A stretch of 64,000 nucleotides of DNA from Streptomyces sp. NBC_01750 (GTDB lineage: Bacteria > Actinomycetota > Actinomycetes > Streptomycetales > Streptomycetaceae): NCBI RefSeq assembly GCF_035918095.1, contig NZ_CP109137.1, positions 3,288,001 to 3,352,000 of the forward strand. The letters are read 5' to 3'. The stretch's first letter is position 1, and each line of letters opens with the position of its first letter. Shown piece by piece: positions 36,896 through 45,087 of the stretch. The notes under the pieces were generated by a model, which was not told the origin of the DNA, did not search any database, and saw nothing but the letters and a program-made list of their open reading frames with translations. A program made the translations under genes and the position numbers.

Positions 36896-36907
36896 TGGCA
36901 TATGCCA
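36896..36907. promoter_or_regulatory. Perfect 12-bp palindrome upstream of the IclR-type gene
   Basis: TGGCATATGCCA is a perfect palindrome 127 bp before the regulator start and just before the operon terminator. The length and symmetry are suitable for an IclR-family operator. The regulator is inferred. Confidence 0.4.
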
Positions 36908-36912
36908 AGCGA

Positions 36913-36943
36913 GTGCGCCCCAGCGTATGACGCTGGGGCGCAC
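36913..36943 (+). terminator. Terminator after the ehu-type operon
   Basis: A 14-bp perfect stem (GTGCGCCCCAGCGT) with a 3-nt loop lies 47 bp after the ehuA stop. Confidence 0.85.
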
Positions 36944-37033
36944 GATACTTCTCGCCAACAGGCGCCCTCTGAACGGCTCTTGGCCGCTATCGTGGTAGGG
37001 AAACTTGCGGTCACAACCTGCTAGGGGGAAACC

Positions 37034-37792
37034 GTGGCGCTGAAGCCCGAGCCGACCGCGCCGTTCCATTCAATACAGTATGTCTTGCGTGTCCTGGAAA
37101 CGATCTCCAAGCACGGTGGCGGTGTCACCGACGTCCAGGTCGCACGCGAGACAGGTCTGCCGACCGGCCACCTGGCCCCCATGCTGGCGATGCTGCGCCG
37201 CGAGGGCTATGTCGAGCAGGTCGCCGACGGCGCCTATGTGATCGGCGACTCACTGATCCTGCTCGGCTCCGGGGTCACCCGCCAGCAGGCGCTCCAGGCG
37301 AAGCTGCAGGAGACCCTCACCGAGCTGCGCGACTCGGTCGGCGCGGCGGTCTACATCAGCCGGTACATCGACGGCGAGGTGAAGATCACCCAGTTCGCCG
37401 ACGGCCCACGCACGCCGAAGGTCAACGAATGGGTGGACTTCCGCTCGGCCGCCCACGCGAGCGCGGTCGGGAAATGCCTGCTGACCCAGCTCGACCAGAA
37501 CGGCCGCCGCGACCACCTCTCGCGCCACAAGATCGCCCGCCTCACGTCACGGACGATCACCAGCGAGAAGCTGCTCTTCTCCAAACTGGACAGCCAGCCC
37601 CCGACGGTCCCGATGCTGGACCTCCAGGAGTACGCGGTGGGCACGGTCTGCGCGGCGGTTCCGCTCACGGCGGGCTCGGCAGTGGGCTGCCTGGCGCTGT
37701 CCCTGCCGATCGAACACGCCCACCGGCTGCGCGTAGCGGCGGACACGCTCAACCGCAAGGCGGCGCCGGTGGTGCTGTCGCTGGCGATCTAG
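37034..37792 (+). CDS. IclR-family transcriptional regulator
   Basis: This 252-residue regulator has an N-terminal winged helix-turn-helix (about 8-70, with VLRVLETISKHGGGVTDVQVARETGLP). The C-terminal GAF-like IclR effector domain covers about 85-250 (RSAAHASAVGKCLLTQL and YAVGTVCAAVPL). A GGGGGAA site precedes the GTG start. It lies downstream of the ehu-type operon and just before tRNA-Lys. It may control the catabolic island to its left, but its ligand is unknown and it may act elsewhere. Confidence 0.87.
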   Translation: MALKPEPTAPFHSIQYVLRVLETISKHGGGVTDVQVARETGLPTGHLAPMLAMLRREGYVEQVADGAYVIGDSLILLGSGVTRQQALQAKLQETLTELRDSVGAAVYISRYIDGEVKITQFADGPRTPKVNEWVDFRSAAHASAVGKCLLTQLDQNGRRDHLSRHKIARLTSRTITSEKLLFSKLDSQPPTVPMLDLQEYAVGTVCAAVPLTAGSAVGCLALSLPIEHAHRLRVAADTLNRKAAPVVLSLAI

Positions 37793-37876
37793 GGCGGACG
37801 CCGAGGGTGTCCGAACCACCCACCGGGGCCAGGTACTATTAGCTAGTCATCAGCCGCGCGCGGCTGGTGCCAGTAA

Positions 37877-37950
37877 GCGCCGCTAGCTCAGTTGGTTAGA
37901 GCAGCTGACTCTTAATCAGCGGGTCCGGGGTTCGAGTCCCTGGCGGCGCA
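37877..37950 (+). tRNA. tRNA-Lys (anticodon CTT), copy 2
   Basis: The 74-nt sequence is identical to the tRNA-Lys at 22325, with the same arms and CTT anticodon. It follows the IclR gene by 84 bp. Confidence 0.97.
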
Positions 37951-37958
37951 CAGCTGAT

Positions 37959-37996
37959 CCTCTGGGGCTTCTCGGTCATCCGAGAGGCCCCAGAGG
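37959..37996 (+). terminator. Hairpin terminator after tRNA-Lys 2
   Basis: A 17-bp stem (CCTCTGGGGCTTCTCGG with one T-G pair) and a 4-nt loop begin 8 nt after the tRNA. Confidence 0.8.
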
Positions 37997-38053
37997 CGTT
38001 TGCGGGCCGGAGGCAACCGGCACCCGCGGCGGAGGCAATCCGCGCCACACCCT

Positions 38054-39045
38054 TCAGGGGGCGAGCAGACCCGCCCTGCCGTGATCCCCGTACTGCGCCA
38101 GCAGCGCCGTCCTGTCCGCCTTCGTCAGCCGGCGGTAGGCCGCGCTGCCCGGGGGCAGCCACCAGACCGGTTCCTCACAGCCGAAGCCCGCGCGCCGGAG
38201 CGCCACTCGGTGGATCTTGTTCGTCGCGGTCACAGGCAGCTGCCGCAGCACTCTCACAAAGCGCGGCGCCATCTTCGTACCCAAGTCCGTCTGCGACGCC
38301 AGAAAGTCCCCGAATCCCACCGGATCGAACGAGACGCCGTCCCGCAACGCGAGCGCCGGTGCCCAGTTGGCGATCACCGCGTTGCCGTGGAACAGCGGCA
38401 TGCAGATGTAGTGGACGTCGTCCTCGCGCACACCGAAGTGACGCACCAGGGACGCGCCCGCCGCCGCCAGCCGCCCCTGGGAGCAGATGGCGGCCTTGGG
38501 CGCGCCCGTCGACCCGGAGGTGAAGCAGAGCAGCAGCCGACTGCCGGGCCCGACCGGCCCGAGCCTGGCGTCGCCGGGTTCCGCGGCGGCGTACGGGGCG
38601 AGCAGCGCGGCGTACGCGGCGTTGTCGGGATCGGTCACCAGCACCCGTACCCCCGGCAGGGTGAGCCCGTCGAGGAGGGGAAGGTGGGCGCGTTCGGTGA
38701 CCAGCACCCGGCAGTCGGTGTGCAGGATGTCGCGGGCCAGTTCGGGCCCGCGCCGGGTCGGATTGATGCCCGCCACGGCGGCCCCGGCCAGGGCCGCCGC
38801 GCTGAGCCACAGGGGAAACTCCGGGGTGGGGGTCCCCCCCCACGCCCTCAGGGCGTAGGGGGAGTGTCGAGCAGTACCCCGAGGTGCGGCTCGGCTCCGC
38901 GCGGCAGGAGATCCACGAGGAGCGCGGCCCGTGCGGCGGCGCCCGCGGCGACCTGGTGGTGGCTGAGTGCGAAGTTCTGGCCGCTCAGCCCCACCCGGTG
39001 GTCGCCCCATTGGCGCTGTACGAGTTCCGCGACGGTACTCATCAT
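38054..39045 (-). pseudogene. Decayed long-chain acyl-CoA synthetase (FadD-like) gene
   Basis: The fragments come from one acyl-CoA ligase. The N-terminal piece (39045-38848, STVAELVQRQWGDHRVG to HLGVLLDT) ends at a TGA inside an inserted palindromic element. The protein then resumes in another frame (TPEFPLWLSAAALAGA), runs through the substrate-binding region (TSGSTGAPKA) to MPLFHGNAV and APALAL, and jumps straight to the C-terminal FDPVGFGDFLASQTDLGTKMAP, which ends normally at 38054. About 200-260 residues with the adenylation core motifs are missing. It is therefore non-functional twice over. The N-terminal stop lies before the C8 tract, so a homopolymer sequencing error cannot explain it. 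Confidence 0.85.
38826..38868. repeat. Palindromic element inserted in the acyl-CoA synthetase pseudogene
   Basis: An element of about 43 bp (inverted GTGGGGGT and ATTC-free GGGGGAGT-type ends around CACGCCCTCAGGGCGT) separates the two reading frames of the ligase gene. It belongs to the same general class as the repeat at 18308. It introduces a stop and a frameshift. Confidence 0.65.
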
Positions 39046-39071
39046 GGCGCCGCACGATAACTGACTACCTG

Positions 39072-39683
39072 TCAGAACTGAACATCCGAGCAGGCGTAGA
39101 AGGCGTTGCCCGTGTCATGCACGGTCCACACAGCCAGGATCAGATGCCGGCCGGACTTCGACGGCAGCGTCCCGGAGTGACTGAGCGTGGCCGGCGGGCG
39201 CTGGCCGTTGTACGGGATCGTCAGGAACGGCTGCGAATCGAGCGAGGCGCGGGTGAGCTTCTGACTCGGGTTCCAGCCGTTCTTGGTGATGTAGTACTTG
39301 AAGTCGGTCGTCGCGTGCATGGCGGTGAACTGCCACCGGAAGGTGTAGTTCTGCCCCGAGGAGACCTTGGTGGTGGGCCAGGTGCCGCCGCGCGGGTCGT
39401 CCAGCTGCGCGAAGCGGCTGTTGCCACCGGCGCAGATCGCTCCGTCGGCCGGACCCGCCGCCGGGAAGCCCTTGGGGCCTTCGACGCTCTGGGGTTCGTA
39501 GATGATCTCGCCACAGTTGGCGACCGTGCGGTTGGCGCACAGCTTCTGGCGGCTGATGGGCGAGTCGGTGTAGCCATGGCTGGTGGCGCTGCCGGTCGCG
39601 AGCATGGTGGTGCCCGCCACTACGAGGCCGACTATCGCCGCACTTACCCGCGGCGGAGCCGCGAATCGAGACAGTTTGCGCAT
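39072..39683 (-). CDS. Secreted AA10 lytic polysaccharide monooxygenase
   Basis: This 203-residue exported protein is a single-domain AA10 enzyme with no carbohydrate-binding module. Cleavage after SATS would expose the N-terminal His of HGYTDSP, one half of the copper histidine brace; the second His is probably in FTAMHATTDFKYY. Four Cys can make two disulfides. It oxidatively cleaves chitin or cellulose. By position near cslA it corresponds to the S. lividans LPMO10E type, reported active on chitin. Two DasR-type boxes lie upstream. Confidence 0.92.
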   Translation of the reverse strand: MRKLSRFAAPPRVSAAIVGLVVAGTTMLATGSATSHGYTDSPISRQKLCANRTVANCGEIIYEPQSVEGPKGFPAAGPADGAICAGGNSRFAQLDDPRGGTWPTTKVSSGQNYTFRWQFTAMHATTDFKYYITKNGWNPSQKLTRASLDSQPFLTIPYNGQRPPATLSHSGTLPSKSGRHLILAVWTVHDTGNAFYACSDVQF

Positions 39684-39755
39684 GCTTCGCTCCAGGAGAA
39701 CGTGGGGGAGTTCTGTGGGCCGTGCTGCACGCGTGCGGTGGTACACATTCCGGTT

Positions 39756-39771
39756 TCCGGTCTAGACCAAG
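39756..39771. promoter_or_regulatory. DasR response element upstream of the AA10 gene
   Basis: TCCGGTCTAGACCAAG contains the perfect palindrome GGTCTAGACC and matches 12 of 16 positions of the dre consensus. It lies about 73 bp before the AA10 start. Confidence 0.75.
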
Positions 39772-39795
39772 TACCAGAGTATTAACGAAACTTGA

Positions 39796-39811
39796 ACATG
39801 TCCAGACCAAT
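39796..39811. promoter_or_regulatory. Second DasR-type box upstream of the AA10 gene
   Basis: ACATGTCCAGACCAAT matches 12 of 16 dre positions. It is exactly 40 bp from the first box (about four helical turns) and ends at the stop codon of the SPFH gene. Confidence 0.5.
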
Positions 39812-40968
39812 CACGAGCCTTCCGGAAGCCCCGAACGCCCCTGGTAGAAGGCGACGGTGAGGGCCTTCACCAGAGCCTTGCGCCCGTAGCCGTCGAGCTC
39901 GACGAGCCCGCGTTCGGTGAGCCGGTTCACGGTGTCGTCCACCGCGTCCACCACCGAAGTCAGCACACCCTCCTGGTGCCTGGCGTCGATCGCGGCGATC
40001 CGTCGGCGCTGCATCGCGACCGCCACCTCCGGCGCGTACACGATCCCCGTCGGCTGCGCCGAGAAGAGCTGGATCCCGGCCGGCGCGCACTCCGCCGACA
40101 GCAAACGCGTCAGCGCGTCGCCGACCGCCTCGGCATCGCGCAGGGTGGGCGCGTCCTCGTGGAAGGCATCGGCCGGCAGCTGCGAGAGCACCCGCGCCAT
40201 CGCCGCACCGACCTGCTCGCTCAGATAACTCTCGTGGTTCTCGATGCCGAGCACCGCCCGCGCGGTGTCCTTGACCCGCCACACGACCAGCACCACGACG
40301 CGCAGCTCCGTGCCGTCCGCGTCGACCGCCGGCATCGGTTCGCTGCGCCAGTGCCGCAGCCGTACGTCGACCCCACGGCGCAGCAGCGTCGGATTCACCC
40401 ACACCAGTCCCGTACGCCGCACACTCCCCTGGTAGTCGCCGAAGAGCGTCAGCACCCAGGCGTGTCCGACCCGGCCGCATCCGAGCCCGCCGAAGGCGAA
40501 GAGCGTCAGCAGTACGCCCAGCGTGAGCAGGCACCACAGCCCGATCCCGATGCCGTGGTACGGATACGAGGGCAGCCCGAGCGGCCTCGTCACCCTGCCC
40601 GGCAGCGCTCCGACCCCCCACAGCAACGCGCCGATCCCGGCCAGCGCGCACAGCCCGGCGACCACCGCGGTCCAGCCGGGCAGCACGGGCGCGGCCCGCT
40701 CGACCAGGTCCGGGTCGACGGGTGGCGCGGGCCGCGTCTGGACGGCTGCCGGCCGGGGCGCCGCGGGTCTGCGTCCGACCTTCGGCTGTTCACCGGTGCT
40801 CTGACGCCGCGGCACGACGGTGGACCACGGGGCGAGCGGCTGGGAGTCGTCTTCGCGGAAGAGGAGGTGCACCGGGATCTCGGTGGTGACCTCCTGGGCG
40901 ATGACCGGGGTGTGCCGCGGGCTGTCGGACGGCACGGTGCCGTCCGGCTCCGGGGTCGTGGTGTTCAT
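39811..40968 (-). CDS. SPFH/Band 7 domain membrane protein
   Basis: This 385-residue protein has a polar, Pro-rich N-terminal tail of about 100 residues and two membrane segments near 105-165. An SPFH/prohibitin-type domain follows (about 185-360; GLVWVNPTLLRRGVDVRLRH, ELRVVVLVVWRVKDTARAV and DAFHEDAPTLRDAEAVGDAL). SPFH proteins scaffold membrane microdomains. The start has GGAGG 8 nt upstream. It lies between the AA10 gene and a cell-wall hydrolase-like gene in the cslA neighbourhood, so a role near the hyphal tip is possible but unproven. Confidence 0.83.
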   Translation of the reverse strand: MNTTTPEPDGTVPSDSPRHTPVIAQEVTTEIPVHLLFREDDSQPLAPWSTVVPRRQSTGEQPKVGRRPAAPRPAAVQTRPAPPVDPDLVERAAPVLPGWTAVVAGLCALAGIGALLWGVGALPGRVTRPLGLPSYPYHGIGIGLWCLLTLGVLLTLFAFGGLGCGRVGHAWVLTLFGDYQGSVRRTGLVWVNPTLLRRGVDVRLRHWRSEPMPAVDADGTELRVVVLVVWRVKDTARAVLGIENHESYLSEQVGAAMARVLSQLPADAFHEDAPTLRDAEAVGDALTRLLSAECAPAGIQLFSAQPTGIVYAPEVAVAMQRRRIAAIDARHQEGVLTSVVDAVDDTVNRLTERGLVELDGYGRKALVKALTVAFYQGRSGLPEGS

Positions 40969-41078
40969 GACTGCCACCTCCACTGGTCGTTCCGTACCGC
41001 CGTCGCTCTGCCGGGCAGCGCGGGCGGACCCTCTGCCGCGCGGCCGGGCCGCGTCTGCCGCGCCGGACAGGCGTGCCG

Positions 41079-42443
41079 TCAGGCGAAGAGCCGCCGCCAG
41101 GTCTCGGGTCCCGGGACACCGTCGGCCGCGCCGCCGCGCCAGCCCTGCGCTCGCTGGAACGCCTCGACATTGCGCCGGTCGGCTTCGCCCCAGACCGGCC
41201 CGGGCCCCGACGTGTAGTGCTTGTTGTAGCCGCGCTTCACCAGCTGCCGGCCGAGCTGGGCGACATGAGGACTGGACCGGCCGGCACGGAAGTAGTCACG
41301 TCCCGGATACGCGGGCGTGACCGCGCTCTTGCCGGCGGGCCCCGTCACCGCCTTGCCGGTGATGTTCCTGCCCTTCCTGGTCACCAGCAGCCGCCAGGTC
41401 TCCGGTCCCGGCAGCCCGTCCGCTTCCGCGCCCTGCCAGCCCTGGGAGAGCTGGAACGCCTGGGTGGCCAGCCGGTCCGGGTCGTCCCAGAGCGGCCCCG
41501 GCCCCTGCGGGTAGAAGTGCTCTCCGCCGCGGCCGGCGAGCAGCTCGGCGAGCCGGGTGACGTACTTGTTGTTCGCGCCGGGGCCGAAGGCCGCCAACCC
41601 CGGATAGACGTCCATCCCGGGAGAGACGACCGTCCCGGGAGAGACAGCCGTCGCGGCACCGGCGCCGGCGGACGCCGACTCGACCGCGGCGCTGGTGAGG
41701 CCGTTGTAGCGATAGGGCAGGTACTTGCTGGAGTTGGTCCAGTACGCCATGGGCGTGGCCTGCCTACGGGTATGCGGCTTCACCTGTTCGTACGCGATGT
41801 AGTAGGTGTGCGTGTAGTCGGTCCAGCCCCCGAAGAGCACGACGTGCGAACCCGTGGTCGGGTTGTCCGGGTTGTGGAAGAGCAGCATGTCGCCCGGCTG
41901 CAGCTCCTCGCGCGTGATCCGGGTGCCGAACTCGGCGAGGCTCCCCGTCCACTCGTTGGACGCCAGGCCCCACGCCATCGAGACATAGCCCGAGCAGTCC
42001 TGGCGGTATCCGTCGGACCAGTACCGCTCCATGCTGTAGGGGACTTGGGCGCTCACCCATTTCTTGGCCCGGTTGATGATCTCGGCGCGGGTCGTCCTGT
42101 GCAGCGGAGCGCCGGGCGTGGCCGACTCGCCCGAGGGGCCGTGCAGCGGCCCGCTGCGGCCCTGCTCGGTCGCGGGCTCCGGGTCCGTGGTGGCTCGCGC
42201 GTCGACGGCCTCGCCCGGAGGCGCCGTAGCGCCCGGCGGCGCGGTAGCGCCCGGGGGACCGAGGGCGTCCGCCACTCCCGTTCCACCGCTGCCGAGCACC
42301 ACGCCCGCCGCGATGAACACGGCCAGCGCCCGGCGGAAGCCGTGCGCGCTCGAGTGTCCTCCCGCCGCGAGGACGCGGTGCTGCTGGGCGCAGCCCGCGC
42401 AGTGGCAGTCGGCAGCGGGCTCGAACTCCTCGAACACCGGCAT
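41079..42443 (-). CDS. NlpC/P60-type cell-wall protein with peptidoglycan-binding repeats
   Basis: This 454-residue protein has an unusual N-terminus with a CHCAGC motif (residues about 13-18) before a hydrophobic segment near 38-60. A papain-like amidase domain spans about 110-250, with catalytic Cys in QDCSGYVSMAW, His in TGSHVVLFGG and GDMLLFHN. Two repeats at 300-365 and 390-454 end in GLPGPETWRLL and GVPGPETWRRL and resemble peptidoglycan-binding modules. It should bind and perhaps cleave peptidoglycan. The start has GGAGG 9 nt upstream. Cys-x-Cys near the N-terminus would be cytoplasmic and could bind a metal. Confidence 0.8.
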   Translation of the reverse strand: MPVFEEFEPAADCHCAGCAQQHRVLAAGGHSSAHGFRRALAVFIAAGVVLGSGGTGVADALGPPGATAPPGATAPPGEAVDARATTDPEPATEQGRSGPLHGPSGESATPGAPLHRTTRAEIINRAKKWVSAQVPYSMERYWSDGYRQDCSGYVSMAWGLASNEWTGSLAEFGTRITREELQPGDMLLFHNPDNPTTGSHVVLFGGWTDYTHTYYIAYEQVKPHTRRQATPMAYWTNSSKYLPYRYNGLTSAAVESASAGAGAATAVSPGTVVSPGMDVYPGLAAFGPGANNKYVTRLAELLAGRGGEHFYPQGPGPLWDDPDRLATQAFQLSQGWQGAEADGLPGPETWRLLVTRKGRNITGKAVTGPAGKSAVTPAYPGRDYFRAGRSSPHVAQLGRQLVKRGYNKHYTSGPGPVWGEADRRNVEAFQRAQGWRGGAADGVPGPETWRRLFA

Positions 42444-42641
42444 CGTTATTACCCTCCGCACTCATCTAAGATCTTTTGGCACTGTCGTACGGGTGCCGGC
42501 GTCCACGGTCGGTCACCAACTGTCCCGCCTCATCGCATTTTGACGGGATATAGGTAATAAAAGACGATTCGACAGGCCGGAACGATCAGAGAATGGTCAT
42601 GAGCACCCGCGGCCGTCGGGTAGAGTTCTCGAGGTCAGCAG

Positions 42642-42715
42642 GCGCCGCTAGCTCAGTTGGTTAGAGCAGCTGACTCTTAATCAGCGGGTCCGGGGTTCGA
42701 GTCCCTGGCGGCGCA
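42642..42715 (+). tRNA. tRNA-Lys (anticodon CTT), copy 3
   Basis: The 74-nt sequence is identical to the copies at 22325 and 37877. Eight bases before it (GTCAGCAG) are also shared with copy 1. Confidence 0.97.
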
Positions 42716-42721
42716 CGCAGA

Positions 42722-42758
42722 ACCAAGGCCTCCTCACCGCGCGTGAGGGGGCTTTGGT
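42722..42758 (+). terminator. Hairpin terminator after tRNA-Lys 3
   Basis: The arms ACCAAGGCCTCCTCAC and GTGAGGGGGCTTTGGT pair with small imperfections 7 nt after the tRNA. Confidence 0.7.
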
Positions 42759-43161
42759 CGTACATACGGACGTTTTCGGCCACTCGATGCCCGTGTGATC
42801 CACCCCCGCAAGGGGGCCTCAAATCGTGCATATAAGCGATTAACGCCCCGTTTCACCCTTGCGATCATGACGGGGGTCGTAGACCCTGTCCTGGAGCCAA
42901 TGCCCTCAATGGGGCATCCTTTTAACGCAGTTGGGCGTATTTGGAGAGGAAAATCCCGCTGCGGGAATAAGGAGCAGGGGGCCCGTTCACAGACCGAACA
43001 CGTTACGGGCATCATGCAACCAGCAGGTGACCGTTTCGTGTCTGTAGTGACGGTGGCCCGCCACTGATGCGTCCAGGGCTGATGGTCGAGGGGGACCGAC
43101 GGTCAGGACGAGACGACCGACCACAGCTCACGCAGCCAGCTTGCGTGCGGGGGGATAACTC
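42759..43161 (+). promoter_or_regulatory. Upstream region of the cslA-glxA operon
   Basis: These 403 bp are somewhat richer in A and T than their surroundings and hold the operon promoter. A small hairpin is formed by ATGCCC and GGGCAT around 42900-42918. I see no known riboswitch and no open frame with coding character. A GGGGGGATAA stretch lies just before the ATG. Confidence 0.5.
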
Positions 43162-45087
43162 ATGACGTCGACGCCAGACGGCGCCCGGCAGCCCAACGAC
43201 CCTTCCCGGACGACTCAGCTCCGGATACCGGCGCACCTGCGCACCGCCGGGCAGCGACTGCGCCCCAAGAAGGCGCTGCCGCGGTACGACTACGAGCACT
43301 ACAGCCGGCTCGCCGGACCCCTGACCCAGCCCGACCCGGCCAAGCCGTACACCGTGCAGTACCGCTCGCTGCTCTCGCAGGAGCCGCACCGTATCCGGGC
43401 GGCCCTGCTGCTCGGCGCCGCGCCGCTGGTCTCGCTCGGCCTGTTCGCCTGGCTGATGCAGCCCCAACACTGGACCGAGCGCGACCCGAACCTCAAGAAC
43501 GACACGCTGCTCATCCTCGACGTCGTCATGCTCGTCTCGATCGGTCTGATCGAGCTCTTCCGCACGATGAACGTCCTGTCGAACGCGCACGCCACGCTGG
43601 TGGCCCGCGACCCCGTCCCCGTGGTGCCCGAGACCGGCACCAAGGTCGCCTTCCTCACCTCCTTCGTACCGGGCAAGGAGCCCCTGGAGATGGTGACGAA
43701 GACGCTCGAGGCGGCCGTGCGGATCCGGCACCGCGGGCTGATGCACGTCTGGCTGCTCGACGAGGGCGACGACCCCGCTGTCAAGGAGGTCTGCGCGCGG
43801 CTCGGCGTCCACCACTTCTCCCGCAAGGGCATCGCGCACTGGAACCAGGCCAAGGGCCCGCACCGGGCCAAGACCAAACACGGCAACTACAACGCCTGGC
43901 TCGAGGCGCACGGCGGCAACTACGACTTCTTCGCCTCCGTCGACACCGACCACATCCCGCTGCCCAACTACCTGGAGCGAATGCTCGGCTACTTCCGTGA
44001 CCCGGACGTCGGCTTCGTCATCGGCCCGCAGGTGTACGGCAATTACGACACCTTCGTCACCAAGGCCGCGGAGTCGCAGCAGTTCCTCTTCCACGCCCTG
44101 ATCCAGCGCGCGGGCAACCGCTACGGCGCGCCCATGTTCGTCGGCACGTCCAACGCCGTACGCATCAAGGCCATCAAGCAGATCGGCGGTCTGTACGACT
44201 CGATCACCGAGGACATGGCCACCGGCTTCGAGATGCACCGCGCCAGCAACCCGGACACCGGGAACAAGTGGCGTTCGGTCTACACGCCGGACGTGCTTGC
44301 CGTGGGCGAGGGCCCGACCGCCTGGACCGACTTCTTCACCCAGCAGCTGCGCTGGTCCCGGGGCACGTACGAGACGATCATCAAGCAGTACTGGAAGGGC
44401 TTCTACTCGCTGCCCCCGGGCAAGCTCTTCAACTACACGATGATGATCATCTTCTACCCGATGTCGGCCCTCAACTGGATCCTGGCGGCGCTGAGCTGTG
44501 CGCTGTTCCTGGGTATGGGCGCCTCCGGTGTGCAGATCGACCCGACGATCTGGATGATGCTGTACGGCAACGCCTCGGCACTCCAGATCGGCCTCTACAT
44601 CTGGAACCGCCGCCACAACGTCTCGCCGCACGAGCCCGAGGGCTCCGGCGGACTCGCGGGCATGGTGATGTCCGCGCTCTCCGCGCCGATCTACGCACGC
44701 TCGCTGATGGACGCCGTACTGCGCCGCAAGAGCAATTTCGTCGTGACCCCCAAGGGCGACTCGTCCAGCCCGGACACCCTCTTCGGCACCTTCCGGATCC
44801 ACCTCTTCTTCATCCTCGTCTTCGGCGGATCACTCGGCTCCTCCTTCTACTTCGGGCACGACCATCCGGCGATGATCACCTGGGCCACGCTGGCTCTGCT
44901 GATCACCGCAGCGCCGATCTTCGTCTGGCGGCACGGCATCCGCGAGGAGAAGAAGAAGCGCAGACGGCGGCACGGCGGCGGACAGCCGCCCGCCTCCACC
45001 CCGGAGGCCCAAGTGCCGCAGCAGCGGCCGCACCCTGCCACCACCGACCAGACCATGCAGATCGCCCTTGGGGGACGTAAGAAATGA
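43162..45087 (+). CDS. cslA: Cellulose synthase-like glycosyltransferase CslA
   Basis: This 641-residue GT2 membrane glycosyltransferase makes the beta-glucan at hyphal tips. Two membrane helices at about 80-140 precede the catalytic domain. The catalytic signature is visible as LLDEGDD, SVDTDHIP (DxD), ITEDMATG (TED) and QQLRWSRG (QxxRW). A cluster of C-terminal helices follows, then a basic tail (EEKKKRRRRHGG). It is not fused to a PilZ domain. It overlaps glxA by ATGA, and the two proteins cooperate in tip glucan synthesis and morphogenesis in S. lividans and S. coelicolor. Confidence 0.96.
   Translation: MTSTPDGARQPNDPSRTTQLRIPAHLRTAGQRLRPKKALPRYDYEHYSRLAGPLTQPDPAKPYTVQYRSLLSQEPHRIRAALLLGAAPLVSLGLFAWLMQPQHWTERDPNLKNDTLLILDVVMLVSIGLIELFRTMNVLSNAHATLVARDPVPVVPETGTKVAFLTSFVPGKEPLEMVTKTLEAAVRIRHRGLMHVWLLDEGDDPAVKEVCARLGVHHFSRKGIAHWNQAKGPHRAKTKHGNYNAWLEAHGGNYDFFASVDTDHIPLPNYLERMLGYFRDPDVGFVIGPQVYGNYDTFVTKAAESQQFLFHALIQRAGNRYGAPMFVGTSNAVRIKAIKQIGGLYDSITEDMATGFEMHRASNPDTGNKWRSVYTPDVLAVGEGPTAWTDFFTQQLRWSRGTYETIIKQYWKGFYSLPPGKLFNYTMMIIFYPMSALNWILAALSCALFLGMGASGVQIDPTIWMMLYGNASALQIGLYIWNRRHNVSPHEPEGSGGLAGMVMSALSAPIYARSLMDAVLRRKSNFVVTPKGDSSSPDTLFGTFRIHLFFILVFGGSLGSSFYFGHDHPAMITWATLALLITAAPIFVWRHGIREEKKKRRRRHGGGQPPASTPEAQVPQQRPHPATTDQTMQIALGGRKK

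Noticed and set aside
42444..42641. c-di-AMP (ydaO-type) riboswitch before the NlpC/P60 gene, as seen for some streptomycete wall hydrolases.
   Set aside because: The characteristic conserved motifs were not found, only an inverted TTATTACC/GGTAATAA pair 100 bp apart.
42795..43067. 90-codon open frame upstream of cslA.
   Set aside because: No ribosome-binding site and poor codon bias; it lies in the expected promoter region.
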